NCBI GenBank assembly: GCA_964036155.1
Contig: OZ038422.1
Coordinates: 5,169,201-5,233,200 of the forward strand
Origin: Diploscapter coronatus
Lineage: Eukaryota > Nematoda > Chromadorea > Rhabditida > Rhabditidae
Direction: 5' to 3'
Length of the DNA: 64,000 bases
A model generated the notes under the pieces. That model did no database searches. It was given only the letters and a program-made list of their open reading frames with translations, and was not told the origin of the DNA. The position numbers and the translations under genes were made by a program. Each line of letters begins with the position of its first letter. The stretch's first letter is position 1. Positions 29,901 through 41,851 of this stretch are shown in pieces.

Positions 29901-32900
29901 AACATTTCCATCAGAGAAATGAAGCTGTGGATTAACATCTAAAAATTTAGATTAACTTTCCATTCATATTTTCTAAAATTATTCATCCAGAACAAAGCTG
30001 ATCTTCATTAATGAAAGTTTAAATGCTGTGTAAGCGAAATCAAGCATTTCTCAAGACAAACTTCGTGACCTACCCGACGTTTTTAGCTCCAAACTCTTCT
30101 CACAAACTGATTTTCTAACCCAACAGATCTAAATCGATATTCCCATCATAATCTCTAACAGGTGTCTGTCTCCAGTGTTTCACCGCTGATTGCATTTGTC
30201 TCTCCCTCGAGTGCTTCTGGATTCCGTCTCTCTGCTTCATCTTCCCCAATCTCCTCGTTTTTCTGTTCCTGTCTCCTTCTTCGTTTCCCGGTCATTCGTC
30301 CCGCAATCCGACAAATGCCTCATATTTGCACGGCCATTTTGTTTATCACTGATCAAATATTAGGCTCTGGATTTTTTGCAGGAGGTCAGCTGAAAAGCGC
30401 GTGTTTTCTGAAGCATTACGCTAAATAAATTGCAAAGTCTGGAACGAAAACAAATTTCTATCGTTGACTATCTAAAGATAACATAATTTTGGTTGAAACT
30501 ACTTATTTAACAGGATAATTCGGACCTAAGAATGAGCAGGTATTTTGCTCCAATTCAGGAAGAAATTATATAATAGCCAATTCGGTTTCTTCGTTGATTT
30601 GTAAAATTTTATCTGATCTAACCTTGATTCTTACGCGCTTAATAATTTTAAATCCAACATTTTTCTGATTTCGAATTTCAAACTTTCAAACTCCAAACTC
30701 CACCCAACAGCAGCTAGTATCATAGATTCAAAAAGCCGTGATTCTAAAATTACGAAGTTTGAATTTTGGGAAAATCCCTTGGGCCTGAAGTTATGGCGCT
30801 CTTGATTCGTGGAAGTCTCATGTTCGGAAATAACCCTGTTACGTAGAGGCCCTGCTCTTTTCGGAATGACCGAATATTGACCTTCGAGGCAATTCCTTAA
30901 TCGAATTTGTTCTCGTATTTTCACTCTTTTTCGTCTCTCACCTAACTCATTTCCATTTGGAACACAAGATACATTTGCCTATTCTCATTCTTACTTTTCT
31001 TCTCTTTTCAACTTTTTTTCCTTTCTTCTTACTTTCGTTCTGGTTCCATTTCCTTCAGTTCTTCATTGCATTTGCTTCTGAAAGATGTTTGCCAGTATTT
31101 TCATAAAGTTTTTCAGGAATTCATTTTCATTTTCATTTTCTTCATCATTTTAATTCGGTAAAAGCATATGAAACTGAAGTTTCTTCGTAGTTTTAGCACC
31201 AGATTAGAACTTTTTTACTTCACCGACTCGATAACCCAGTCAAGATCCTTACTCTGAGAATTGCTGCAACATAATAATTTCAGACCTAAATTCAAAAAGC
31301 CCCCGAAATTGTGTTCGAAATTTCGTTCAATTCACTTAAAATGTAAGCGTCAAATTTCCATGGTTACAGCGAACCTACGCACTGGGCATTATTTTGCTCG
31401 ACGAGGCTAATAAAACACATCGCCTGAATTTTCAGATTTTCACTTTTTATCCACACTAATTTTCTGTAAAGCTCCTTTTCAAATCGAAATCACAAGTGAT
31501 ATGCGCACGGGCTAAGATTTGAGATATTTCGAGCATCAGATACAGATTTTGCTGAAATATTGAGCTGGTCCATGAGTATTTAGCCTTCCCGAAAAATTCG
31601 ATAATTTTCTTAAGGATTGACGAATCCATATGGAGCATGCTGTGGATATACAAGCAGCCCAATAGCATCAAAATACTTTGACTTTGATCAGTTTTGGACC
31701 GAACAGTTCCACTTTGGTTTCGAGAGAAAAACAAAAGTGGATGGCATTTGGCAGTTTCAGATAATTACTGCATTACGTTGACATTGATAATTTGAACCAA
31801 AACTAATCGAACATAAATCTGAAATCGAGAATACGTGAGAACTTATTAGCAGTTCATTTTCCTCCAGATATTTCTCAGAGAATGGTGAACGTCAGTGATG
31901 TTCTCAAAAATTTGGAATCATTTATAGATTTTTTATGACTCTCTGCTTTTCAACTTCACACAAATTGTCTTCCAATTTTAGATAATAATTTTCATTTCAA
32001 TTCAGAACTTTGTGGCTATCATAAATCAAAATGCTGATTTCAAATTCACCAATTTGATTCAAACTATTGCATGAAAATATTTCGAAACTTCTAGCGCGCC
32101 TTGTAAAATTTGATACACGCTAACACACTTTTTCTACCCATAAATAAACGATACATACAATTTCTGTCTGCTACTCATATCAGGCCATCATCTCTTTCAT
32201 CCCTCAGATATGACATCTCTTCCTGCCATCAAAGTCTTCCTCTTCTTTCGTCTTCTCCATTTTCTCAGTTTCTGTTTCAGTCCCCAGCTTCATCGTCAAT
32301 CGTCTCAGTTCTCGTTTCGTTTCCTAATCTGAACCTGTTCCCTCCCTTCCCTGCCTCTTTTCACGCGAATCTCAGCCCAGCTGCCTTCAGCCAAACCAAT
32401 TCCATCTATTCTTTCCCAGTTCATCGCTGTTTTTCCTGGAGATTCCGACGATTTTTGTGGAGAATTTTTCTACAGGCATTTTTGCATCGATGATACAGAG
32501 ACAGTGTTTGGACAGCAAGTGTCGAAGATTACTCACAAAGGGGATTTACAACTGCGAGACACTATCTAAAACACTAAACACAAACAAAAAGAAAATCATC
32601 AACAAAGTGAGTGGCTGATGATTCGTCAGCTTATCAGTCGTATCTAAATATTCAGTAATTGATTTTTTCTTCTTTAAGTGGTACAAGGTTTTGTACGAAT
32701 TGCTCTCAAAATCTCGAACATCTGGTGACACTCTTTGCAAAGATGTTCTTGCGTTCTTCTACTATCGATCCATATCTAGACTCACTCGAAGATTATGCAT
32801 ATTTAGAAGTTTCATCCTCACAAGTGTTTCCCCTGTCTTATGATCCGATAGACTTCTCTGCATTCCTGATAAGTAACTCCCTCAAGCTTACCTCGTGCTT

Positions 32901-33318
32901 TTTTTCTAATTATTCTTATCAACTAGACTTACTTTTTGCAAACTGCCCTGATCGAATTGTGAACATTTATGACCTCGTTTCATATCTTCTCAGTTTTCAA
33001 ATCGGCTGGCCGGTTACTTTTCACCTCGCCTCACTTCAGCCCGGTCTGTTGTCTGTTTGTCATGTGCTCTCTCATCCTCTATCCTCTCCTCTCTCTTCTC
33101 TCACTAGACCTCTCCCCCTTTTCTATCGATTTTTGTCCGTGTCCTTCAGTCTTTCATTCTCATTCGTTCATTCGACTTCCGTTCTCAGTCTCCTGCAGCG
33201 AATTCGATTCGTTCCCTGCTGCAGTTTCATTCTTCGCCCCATTTCAATCGATCCATTCATTCTCCATTCAGACAGGCAGCTCTCTCCCTCTTCATCCATA
33301 AAAAAAACATCCAGCAAA
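26961..33318. other. 6.3-kb gene-poor, pyrimidine-rich region before epn-1
   Basis: The + strand has repeated C/T-rich blocks (about 27590-27800, 28200-28760, 29490-29650, 32200-32460, 33060-33300) separated by AT-rich DNA. Several + open frames of 90-130 codons lie in these blocks, and all have low-complexity Ser/Phe/Leu translations. The frame of epn-1 is open upstream of its ATG back to 32659, but that stretch has no domain resemblance. Nothing here can be supported as a gene; it probably holds epn-1 regulatory and 5'UTR sequence. TTCTCCATTCAG ending near 33271 is a possible acceptor. Confidence 0.45.
28211..28236 (+). repeat. (CT)n microsatellite
   Basis: About 20 bases of nearly perfect CT dinucleotide followed by TTTCTCTC, inside a wider pyrimidine-rich block upstream of epn-1. 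Confidence 0.85.
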
Positions 33319-36300
33319 ATGTCGATTTCCACGATCCGGCGACAGGTCAAAAACGTGGCCTACAACTTCTCAGACGCACAAGTCAAAGTCAGGGAAGCCA
33401 CAAGGTTAGTAGCCTATGACTAAAGGTGATAGAAATCAGAAGATCGTGTCGAACTTATATGACAAAGCTAATTTAGCAATGATCCATGGGGCCCATCGAC
33501 AGCTCTCATGTCTGAGATCGCTGATCTTACAAACAATCCAATGGTAAGAAAACAAAATTATCAAAGAATAGTAATGCAGTGCAATACAGAAAAGTCGTGG
33601 CACTATGATAGGAAATATGATTGAAAAACAACTTCTTAAATGGGAATAGCTTATTCAATATTCAATGACTATTTAAACGGTTGAAACATTCAAATTGCTA
33701 TTTTCTGAATCTATTGCAAATCTCCCTCAATGTGATTCTAATTAGCAATTCAGAACCACAAAACCGAAATAAGATTATTTGCATACTCATGAAACGTGAA
33801 TCAGTATACTCAATGAACTATAATTATCGTTCGTGATTTGCTACTGATCATCATTTCACATATCATATAGCCACGACTTTTCACCTATCTGATGTTGGTA
33901 AAGAAACAATTGTATGCTAATTCTAGAACATATATAAGAAAGTAAAAGGGTATGCAATGACGAACGGTTCTCATAAATTTTGCATTCCTGAATGTAAAAT
34001 ATGAATACCACATACTCGATGTAGAATCTCTCAAATTGTAGGAGGAGAGATAGTAGAATTGTAACGCGAGTTCTGAGCATATACTGTCGAGTCGATAAAT
34101 CAAGCATAGATGTCTGCAAAATACGACGCAAATGCACGATCTTTCCAGAATAGGATGGTACAATTTTCAAGACATGAAAAATAAGTGTATTTTCCAAACA
34201 ACTGAAAATCCTCCTTCCGTATTCTGGAGAAAACCTTGTCTTAGCGTATCATCGTGCCGAAATATTCTAGCTCTCATAAGTATCACGTGCTCAACCAGGT
34301 TTATTCTTGCACAATATTAAAATACGATCTTCTAAGGCCCGTACTCAGATTAAAATCTAACTAAATTTCAGGCCTTCACTGAGATCATGTCGATTGTGTG
34401 GAAGCGACTGAACGATTCGGGTAAAAATTGGCGTCACGTCTACAAAAGTCTCGTGCTGCTCGACTTTCTCATAAAATGCGGAAACGAAAAGGTAGAGTGG
34501 AGTGCGAGAGTGAAAACTGGACTACAAAATCAAAAATCCAAATTCGAGTTTGATGAGCACGAATAATAAGTTTCGAGTTCAGGTTGCTCAGCAATGCAGA
34601 GAGAATATTTTCACGATTGAGACACTCAAAGATTTCCAACATATCGAAGAGAACAGAGATCAAGTAAGAAATAGCAGATGGAAGAAAAATCCAATACGTT
34701 ATCATCTAGGGCCTGAACATTCGAGAGAAGGCGAAGCAAATTGTTTCGTTACTTTCCGACGAGGAAAGATTGAAGAACGAGAGAACTCGTTTCATGTTGA
34801 CGAGGAACAAGTTCAAGCAAAACTACCCTAGTTCGTACTCTGATAGCGTGGGAGCTGTGGGATCGTCCGGTTCGAGACATCGCAGCAGGATCGACCATCC
34901 TAGTAGTGGAGGTAAACGATTTTGACTCGAGTCTAAAATGTGAAAAATAAATCTGGGCGATGGTATTTCTGAAGTGCATAGAAAAATTTTATGAATTCGC
35001 ACCAAGGGCGTGCGGAACGGAATGGTCCCAAAAGTGGCCGGAACAGAATATTTCGCACGTTCCTGATTCACACATAAAATCATCAAGCGTGAGAAATTTA
35101 AAGCTCCCTAAAATATAAATCACCTGTTCTCGGATCCACAAAAGACTGGAAACGCTCCCAGTCATTCACAACTCTGAGCACTGAAACAACATAATAAACC
35201 GCGTTATAAGCATTTATAAGCTAAAAACTAATTATCCATGAATATTTTTGTATTCAGCCGCTCTGGATCCAGAGTTCGAAGAAGCTCGTCCAGCGAATCA
35301 AACTGAGGAGGAGATGCAGCTGCAAATTGCATTGGCACTCAGCAGAGAAGAGCACGAGAAAATGGATGAAATGCGGAAATCCGACGAAGTCAGATTGCAG
35401 GTGGACAAAAAAGAAACTTCTATAGTAACCATGAAATAATTTAGCTGGCATTGGAAGAGTCGCGCAAGGAGGCCGAGAAAATGGCTAACCAGCCGCAAGG
35501 CACTGTCCACAGTGGACAGCTTAGCCAGAGTGCGTTGGATGATCTGCTCTCACTTGGAGTTGGAGAGGTAAGAGATTAGTTAGGGAAGACAAACGTCCAC
35601 TATTCTTCGAAATAATATTCGAAGCATTGAATAATCAAGCTTACAATGATTAGGACCAATGGGTTAGGATCTCAGAGATCAACAATTTTGATTTGCAAGA
35701 TCAATCGCAATTTTGTTGCTCATTTCGGTAGAAATCTTTCGAAGAAAAATGATATTTTCTATCTAAATTCAAAATTTCACCATCTCATTGTAACAATTTA
35801 GCTGATAAACAACACTCCGGCTGACCAGCCCTCGTCGTCTGCGTGGGGCAACAATTCAAATGCGGGTTCGTCTTCGATGGGAGGTCTGATCGATCCATGG
35901 GCAACTCCGACTCAGCCTTTTCCTCCTGCTGCGTCTGCTTCTCTTTATCCCTCAAGTAAGTTGAGAAACAACAATCTCCAAATGTATAAGCAGCCACAAG
36001 TTATGTGAGCTTCTGAGTGACGTGAAAAATATAATTAGAAGCGAATTACGAGTCCAACTTTTCAAATTTACACTCCTTGGCATCTCTGAAAAGAGCAAGT
36101 TTCGAAAAAAAAAACCTCAAATATATTTTCTGGACGACAAATTTGAACTTGCAGATCAACTTAGCAACGATCCATGGGCTCCAGCGCCAGCAGCTTCAGC
36201 GATGGCTTTCCCTTCTGCAGTTCCAACAGCTGCATCTACTGTCGATCCATTTTCTGCTTGGGACTCTCCAACCACACATCAGGCGCCGGTCACTAACACT

Positions 36301-36949
36301 GTTAATAATGATTTCAACAACGTAGGCCAAACTTTATTCAATGACAATCTAACAATAATACTCTAGCTGCTTCTCCCGACGACCTCTGACACGAACGGAT
36401 CCTCTGGTATGACCACGAACGGAACTTCACGGAAAACACCGGAGAACTTCTTGGGCGAGAACAAGAATCTAGTGAATTTGGACGATCTGCTGGGAACATC
36501 TTCTAGCACATCAGCAAGTAGGAATTGAGTTTTTTGTTTTAACTTAAAATTTGAAAAAGTGCAAAACTGGAATTCAGAATATTCCTGTCTTAACATCTGT
36601 CATAAATCATAGTCGATAGATTAGATAGGATTGCAAGGACTTGATTCGCATCACCAAAATATGAAAAGTTGTTTCGTACCAAAACATACATCAAACCCTT
36701 TGCAAAATCACATAGAATATTTGGTTAATAATATTTTCTCCTCAACCCAGATTCATTCGGATTGTTTCAGCATCGAACCCATTCCTGCTCAGCTCGACTC
36801 CCGTTGCTCCGACGAATCCATTCCAAGCGGCTCAGCGCAAGTCGCCCACTCTGAACGAGATGCGAGCTGCGCAACAAGCGATGCCCCCGATTCCACAGTC
36901 CGCGCCGAGAGTAGCTCCTCAGGCCAACCCTTTCCAGAGTCCTTTCTAA
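33319..36949 (+). CDS. epn-1: Epsin, clathrin endocytic adaptor EPN-1
   Basis: Endocytic adaptor linking PtdIns(4,5)P2 membranes, ubiquitinated cargo, AP-2 and clathrin. Eleven exons keep phase: 33319-33404, 33477-33543, 34372-34491, 34583-34663, 34710-34911, 35258-35400, 35445-35567, 35802-35955, 36155-36321, 36367-36517 and 36771-36949, 490 aa (worm EPN-1 is about 470). ENTH domain 1-140, starting MSISTIRRQVKNVAYNFSDA with the lipid-binding helix and SNDPWGP at 29-35. Ubiquitin-interacting motifs EEEMQLQIALALSREE (202-217) and DEVRLQLALEESRKEAEK (about 227-244). AP-2-type DPW motifs in IDPWATP and SNDPWAP, clathrin box LVNLD (416-420) and three EH-binding NPF motifs (434-436, 447-449, 484-486). 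The start is fixed by the ENTH N terminus. Intron 2 (33544-34371) carries a MITE-like element. Confidence 0.95.
33590..33881. mobile_element. MITE-like element in epn-1 intron 2
   Basis: Terminal inverted repeats at 33590-33610 and 33861-33881 share AAAAGTCGTGGC followed by a near-identical CTATGATA, 19 of 21 paired. Similarity continues inward for another dozen bases with small gaps, and an inner pair (ATTGCTA near 33695, TAGCAAT near 33743) makes the whole 292 bp foldable. No coding capacity. Target-site duplication not evident. Confidence 0.65.
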
Positions 36950-38674
36950 TCCACCTATCTGCGTGATTGCAACCAACAAAATAGTCAGCTCCTCTTCCGC
37001 TGTCAAGATGTTTCGAATTCACGCAAATTGTATGGCCTCATTTAGGAGACTTATCTGAACTCGTCAATTTTCATGAGTAATTTATACGGAGGCTCACAAT
37101 TTGCTATCTTCATCTTTATCTCCAACTTCAACCAAACTCAATTAACGTATCATTTTCTTCCAATCCTTGAATTCAATTCAATACACAATCAAAATTCAAA
37201 TCTTTTACAGATTAACTCACTTTGAGCTTCTTCGAATTCGACTTTCCGATTTTCTCTAAAAATCTGAACTAATTGTGGCGGTATCGACTTTCTGTGTTTT
37301 TTCGAAGTTGATTTGATAACTATGAATTGCTCGTTTGGGTGACTTTGTAATTTTTGAAGAAGAATGGAATGAAATTCAGCTGTTCCATTTGAACATCTCA
37401 CGTCGTTCATATTTGTGAATAATTCAAAAACGACTTTTCGCGATTTGATGTAAAATGAATAAGAAATACGAAATCCGAAGACGACTTATTTTATGTGAAT
37501 TTGACGATGAAGATGATTCAGATTTATTTTTACAGATCCCACCACCATCTTTCCTTCTTCATTTTTCAACCTTATTACCTTTCCAGACTTTTCGATGTTT
37601 CATATTTCCTTAGCTTGTATAAATTCAAAATCAAAATTCTAAGAAATTGATATCGAATTCTGTACTTTTCAAATTGTAAGTTCGGCAACTACTGTTCATA
37701 AACGACTTTGATATTTCCGTTCGAATACCTCTTATGATCTTGCATGTGACGGATCACGGATGCACGAATGTTCGGAAATTAGCTTTGAGGCTTTTGGAGA
37801 TGGTAGCGGAGCGGATATCTGTCGAAAAATGCACATTAACTGATTTTTCGAAGCACAACGGAAATTTCATAGAACTTTTGATTGTGACTGAACATTGATT
37901 TTGTATGTATACGAGTTATGTCAAATTCTGAAATGTCCCTGAAGAAGTTTATTCAGGTTATCTTTGCATTTGTTTCAAATAATTTAAGAAATTACATTTA
38001 AAGATGCTGAAACTTTGAATTATTCAAATGCGATGCGAGCTCATTTTTAAATTTCGAATCTATTAATAGCGAAACCAATAATCAAGAAACAAGAATACTA
38101 TTCTATTACAACTGTTGAATCAATTGGATTCAAAGGCGACTATTACGGCAATAGCATAATCGAGTCCGTCCTTCGAGAGGCGAATACCTTTTGGCAATTC
38201 CGGTTGCATTCCTTCGGACGTGTTGGGTGAGCGATTTGATCACTTATTGGCGATAATTTCGCCGTAATGTAAGAAAATATCCAACAAAAATATAAATTAT
38301 TTGAAAAACTGATGATGCAATTAAAATAGCAAAAAACTATTCAGTTATAAAATAAACATGGGTGATAAAAAGTGGTTTCTTGGAATTAGTTACGAAGGAC
38401 ACGATTTTGAAAAGAGCAATATCTTTTCATTTTATCTGAGGAGTATCGATGATGAAGATAAAGCAACTTGTGATATTGCATAGCAATCGTATATGTTTGT
38501 AACTGAATTGTAAGATTTTGTAATAAAAAAGCAAGCGTAAATGACCATTCTCGTTTGGCCTAAATTCATCTGTAAACATAAATGGACGTAAATGAAGGGC
38601 GTAAAAACCACAAATAGGCAAAATCACTAATAAAAATAAAGTAAAGAACATTTACGTATACACATGTTGTATAA
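36950..38674. other. Intergenic between convergent epn-1 and SRBC-like gene
   Basis: AT-rich. A minus-strand ATG-initiated frame of 73 codons (37189-37410) is the best open frame, but it has no family resemblance and is within chance expectation. No clear epn-1 AATAAA was found close to the stop. Nothing else was seen. Confidence 0.45.
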
Positions 38675-40477
38675 CTAAAGGCGTACTTTTTGCTTATTTC
38701 GTTGTTTCCACAAATTTGGATTGGGCGGATGACTCGATGAGGACGAGACTTCGTAACTCATTCCAATTGTCTTCTTTGCCAAATTCCACAAGTCGTTGTT
38801 TAAAAATAAATAAACGAACATATTTGAGCAGCCTAAAAGTTAAGTATGATAAGTTTTAAAAAGTTTTTTTTTCAGACTACCAATACAGCATAGACAAGTA
38901 CTATAGAATGGTCCAACTCTCTCAAATATCGAATTATCGAGAAACTTTCCAATTCCAACGCAAATTGATGGAATTGTTACGAACACTAACGATGACAAAA
39001 GTATGCCGACACAGGTGTTGTTGGCCTAAGATTTCTATTATTCACAAAATTATATACAAGTTTAATTTTAGCATCATTATTATCACTACTGACGACTAAA
39101 TTAATTATTTTTCTTTAAAGGATTGATATTCGATAAAATCGGGCTAAAGCTACTTCTTACGTCTCTTGTGAACTAATTGCATAATTGAGCAATGTTGCTG
39201 ATGCTATCCAGCTTTTGCATATCAGCATTACATTTTCAAAGGTTTACAAATTTAGTTGGAAATTACGTTTCGTCATATCTAATAAGGCCTAGACAACTCA
39301 CTATGATAAGTTTTGATTTAATAATGCAACTAGGCCCTGATTATTCAAAATACTAAATTATCTCTTACTCTTTTGAACTTGTTTCCCTCTGTTTTGATTC
39401 CATTTAAATTATTTAAGATTGAAGAATTTATTTTCATATTCCGAAGACGAGTCAGTAGCATAACTGTGATAAACACAACAATTAGTCCCAGAATCTAAAA
39501 AATAATCGTGAAATTTGCTAAATTTTCAAATGAAACATTTTACATAGTCTGAATTCTTTTTTTTTCTTTTAGACAGTTATATGAAGCAGAGATTATGTGA
39601 AGAGCACAAATTTCAATTCTGAATTAGCTTCACGAATCCAAATGACTATCTTTCATATTTTACAAAAAAAAAACCGAAAACATGCCATCCTTACCATATT
39701 GCTTGTTCCCCAATATGCTTGGTATCTCTTACTGCAGAAGCATCCAATTGAAGGACAATTGGGACGAGGCATCACCTTGCTCATGTAGAAGGATAGAAAA
39801 ACATCTGTCAGTCCAGCCACGATGCTCAACAACAAAGTCGCAATCGCATATCGACTACTGTCAATTCGACGATACATCACTGGGAAATACAGAGCCTGGA
39901 AACGATATGATTAGGTTTCGCTTTCATTTTGCTTTTTAGATTCATTACATGATTAAAACATGAGAAGTTTTGGTTATTTTCTCAATTTATTCACTAAACG
40001 CACCATTTTCAAATGGGGGATATGAATGTGAATCTAACTTGCAATCATTCTTCACCCACCATGTTCCTTTCAACAGCAATTGCAATAGTGAGTATCAGAT
40101 TGATCTTCAGCTGCATGAGAAAAGGAGTTGCCGCGATCATAACGTAGAGCGGATCATAGTCGAAATCGTGGGAATCCCAATTCACGAGAATATATATCGA
40201 ATATGGGTAGACTAGAGTTAATCTGTTGGGAAATTTTAAAAATTTTACTAACTAATCTTACATAAAGCAGAAAATAGAAAGTCCGTTGATGAGAGCAGGA
40301 AAATCATCCTCAAATTTTTATTCTTCCTCAACTTCTCATCGACTGTGAATAGGAAAATGATGAATCCATTCCCGACCATCGATAATGCTTGGAGGAAGAT
40401 CAAAGCAAAATTAACTGCTAAATATGAATAATATTTCTTTACAAAACCAGAAAAATACACTCGCCTTGATAAGACAT
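38675..40477 (-). CDS. Seven-transmembrane chemoreceptor, SRBC-like
   Basis: Nematode serpentine receptor, probably chemosensory. Seven exons on the minus strand keep phase: 40477-40459, 40417-40262, 40211-40060, 39895-39695, 39494-39369, 39025-38881 and 38832-38675, 318 aa, normal for the class. The N terminus MSYQGE is short, followed by TM1 NFALIFLQALSMVGNGFIIF. Further marks: ERNMALYFPVMYRR after TM3, PNCPSIGCF in the second extracellular loop then YWGTSNM, ANNTCVGILLSSLVFVTIPS in TM6 and CSNMFVYLFLNNDLW in TM7. These match my memory of worm SRBC receptors. The first intron would be only 41 bases with a weak GTATTT donor, so the first six residues are the least certain part. Neighbours upstream on the same strand are the six-Cys peptide gene and a neuropeptide receptor. 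Confidence 0.78.
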
Positions 40478-41851
40478 TTTTGTGTCTTGAAGTATAAAAT
40501 AGTTTCAAGAATACGAATACCAAAGATAACTTTAATTTCGTTTTATTCCATGATTTTGTGAAAAGACCTATTCTTCCAGGGATTAGTAATTTCAAAGGCC
40601 TACGATAACAGTATGACACGTCAGAGTTCTAAAACGAAAGTTCGCTTAATCCTCCAGAATCCAGAAAATATTCAATTCTCAATTTAATTTTAAAATAAAA
40701 TAAATGGCTACTATGAGCAGATTTGTTGAATAATTAGATGCATGTGCTAAAAATCACAACTGTGTAATTAAATTGTCTGGGAATCAAAGTCTAATCTACT
40801 AAATTGCTATTTTAAAATAATCATTAGGGAATAATTGTTGAAAATTTAGTCATAACCAATTTAGCCTTTTTCATTTTTCTCATAATACTTTTTTGATGAA
40901 ATTTCTTCGAACAAATTAGATGAAAATTGTAATGAAATAATTCCACGAAACTAAATATAGATGATAAAATTATATTAATTAGATAATTAATGTACATGAT
41001 ATTTCTTCTGTAATTGGTTTCATATAAAATTACTGTGACAGTAATTTTTATTTAGGCTCCACCCCTGAATGTAAACAAATATTATATTATCATAAAGTCT
41101 AAAATAAAAATCCCCTCAAATTAGAAGTTCCTCTATGATAGAAGTCCACCCTTTAAAATTTCAGAACTACCCATTACACAACTCAGATCATCTCAGAATA
41201 TGTTTTACAATGTTCTTTTTAGTTAATAGAGTGGATTTAGTCTCGATTTGAAGTGATTACGATCACTGAATGAGGAGTTATTGCGGCTTGCAAATTCGAC
41301 TTTTTCGAACATTTGGGGATCGAAAAATAAAAGTCCACGGATTTCTATTTTCGATTTTACGCTTTCTTCTGTTATGACAAACTAAATACTATGCTCAAAA
41401 TAAAGGCGTTTTCCCTCATCACTTTGGAATGTCTTCGAGAGTTTTCTGTATCATGTTCATTGAATAATTATTACTTCACGACAGGGTCGGGCGGAATTCC
41501 GAATTCCGAAAAGCAAAATTCAGAATTCCGTCCGGCCCTGCTCCACGGTATTTGTTGAAATATAATGATTTTAGGTGAAATTAATGATAATTAAAAATTT
41601 CACACCGAGATAGGAAATAATTTATTGAAACTCTAAATAAAGCTTAGAATTGTTAGATAGAAGTTACCCATTATGAATAAAACATAACTGATAAATCATC
41701 CAAATCGTAAATGATTATCGGGTTGTTTGTAGGATTGAGCAAAATTGGTACGAAATCCGAAGACCCACGACGAATATTTATCTTCCAAATTCGCAATTCG
41801 TTCAACACTTCTGAACTTTGTCAATCAGAATTTTTGATAAAATACTATTCC
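40478..41851. other. Intergenic upstream of SRBC-like gene
   Basis: Very AT-rich. It contains a short palindromic motif near 41027-41047 (ATTACTGT / ACAGTAAT) and the GC-rich inverted repeat at 41482-41540. A candidate poly(A) signal for the six-Cys gene (TTTATT on the + strand) is at 41621-41626. No open frame worth reporting. Confidence 0.5.
41482..41540. repeat. GC-rich inverted repeat
   Basis: Arms 41482-41499 and 41523-41540 pair at 16 of 18 bases (CAGGGTCGGGCGGAATTC against its complement), with GAATTCCGAA inside. The GC content stands out in a very AT-rich spacer. Related GTGCGAAAT/TTCCG phrases occur near 3200 and 35000, suggesting a short dispersed repeat family. Confidence 0.6.

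Noticed and set aside
32659..33318. Long N-terminal extension of epn-1 (220 open codons upstream of the ATG, in frame)
   Set aside because: The ENTH domain must begin with MSISTIRRQVKN for its lipid-binding helix. The upstream translation is Ser/Leu/Phe-rich low complexity from pyrimidine-rich DNA.
39121..39260. Possible extra exon of the SRBC-like gene within the intron between TM5 and TM6
   Set aside because: All frames give a stop or a sequence unlike TM6; joining 39369 directly to 39025 gives the expected RANNTCVGILL in phase.
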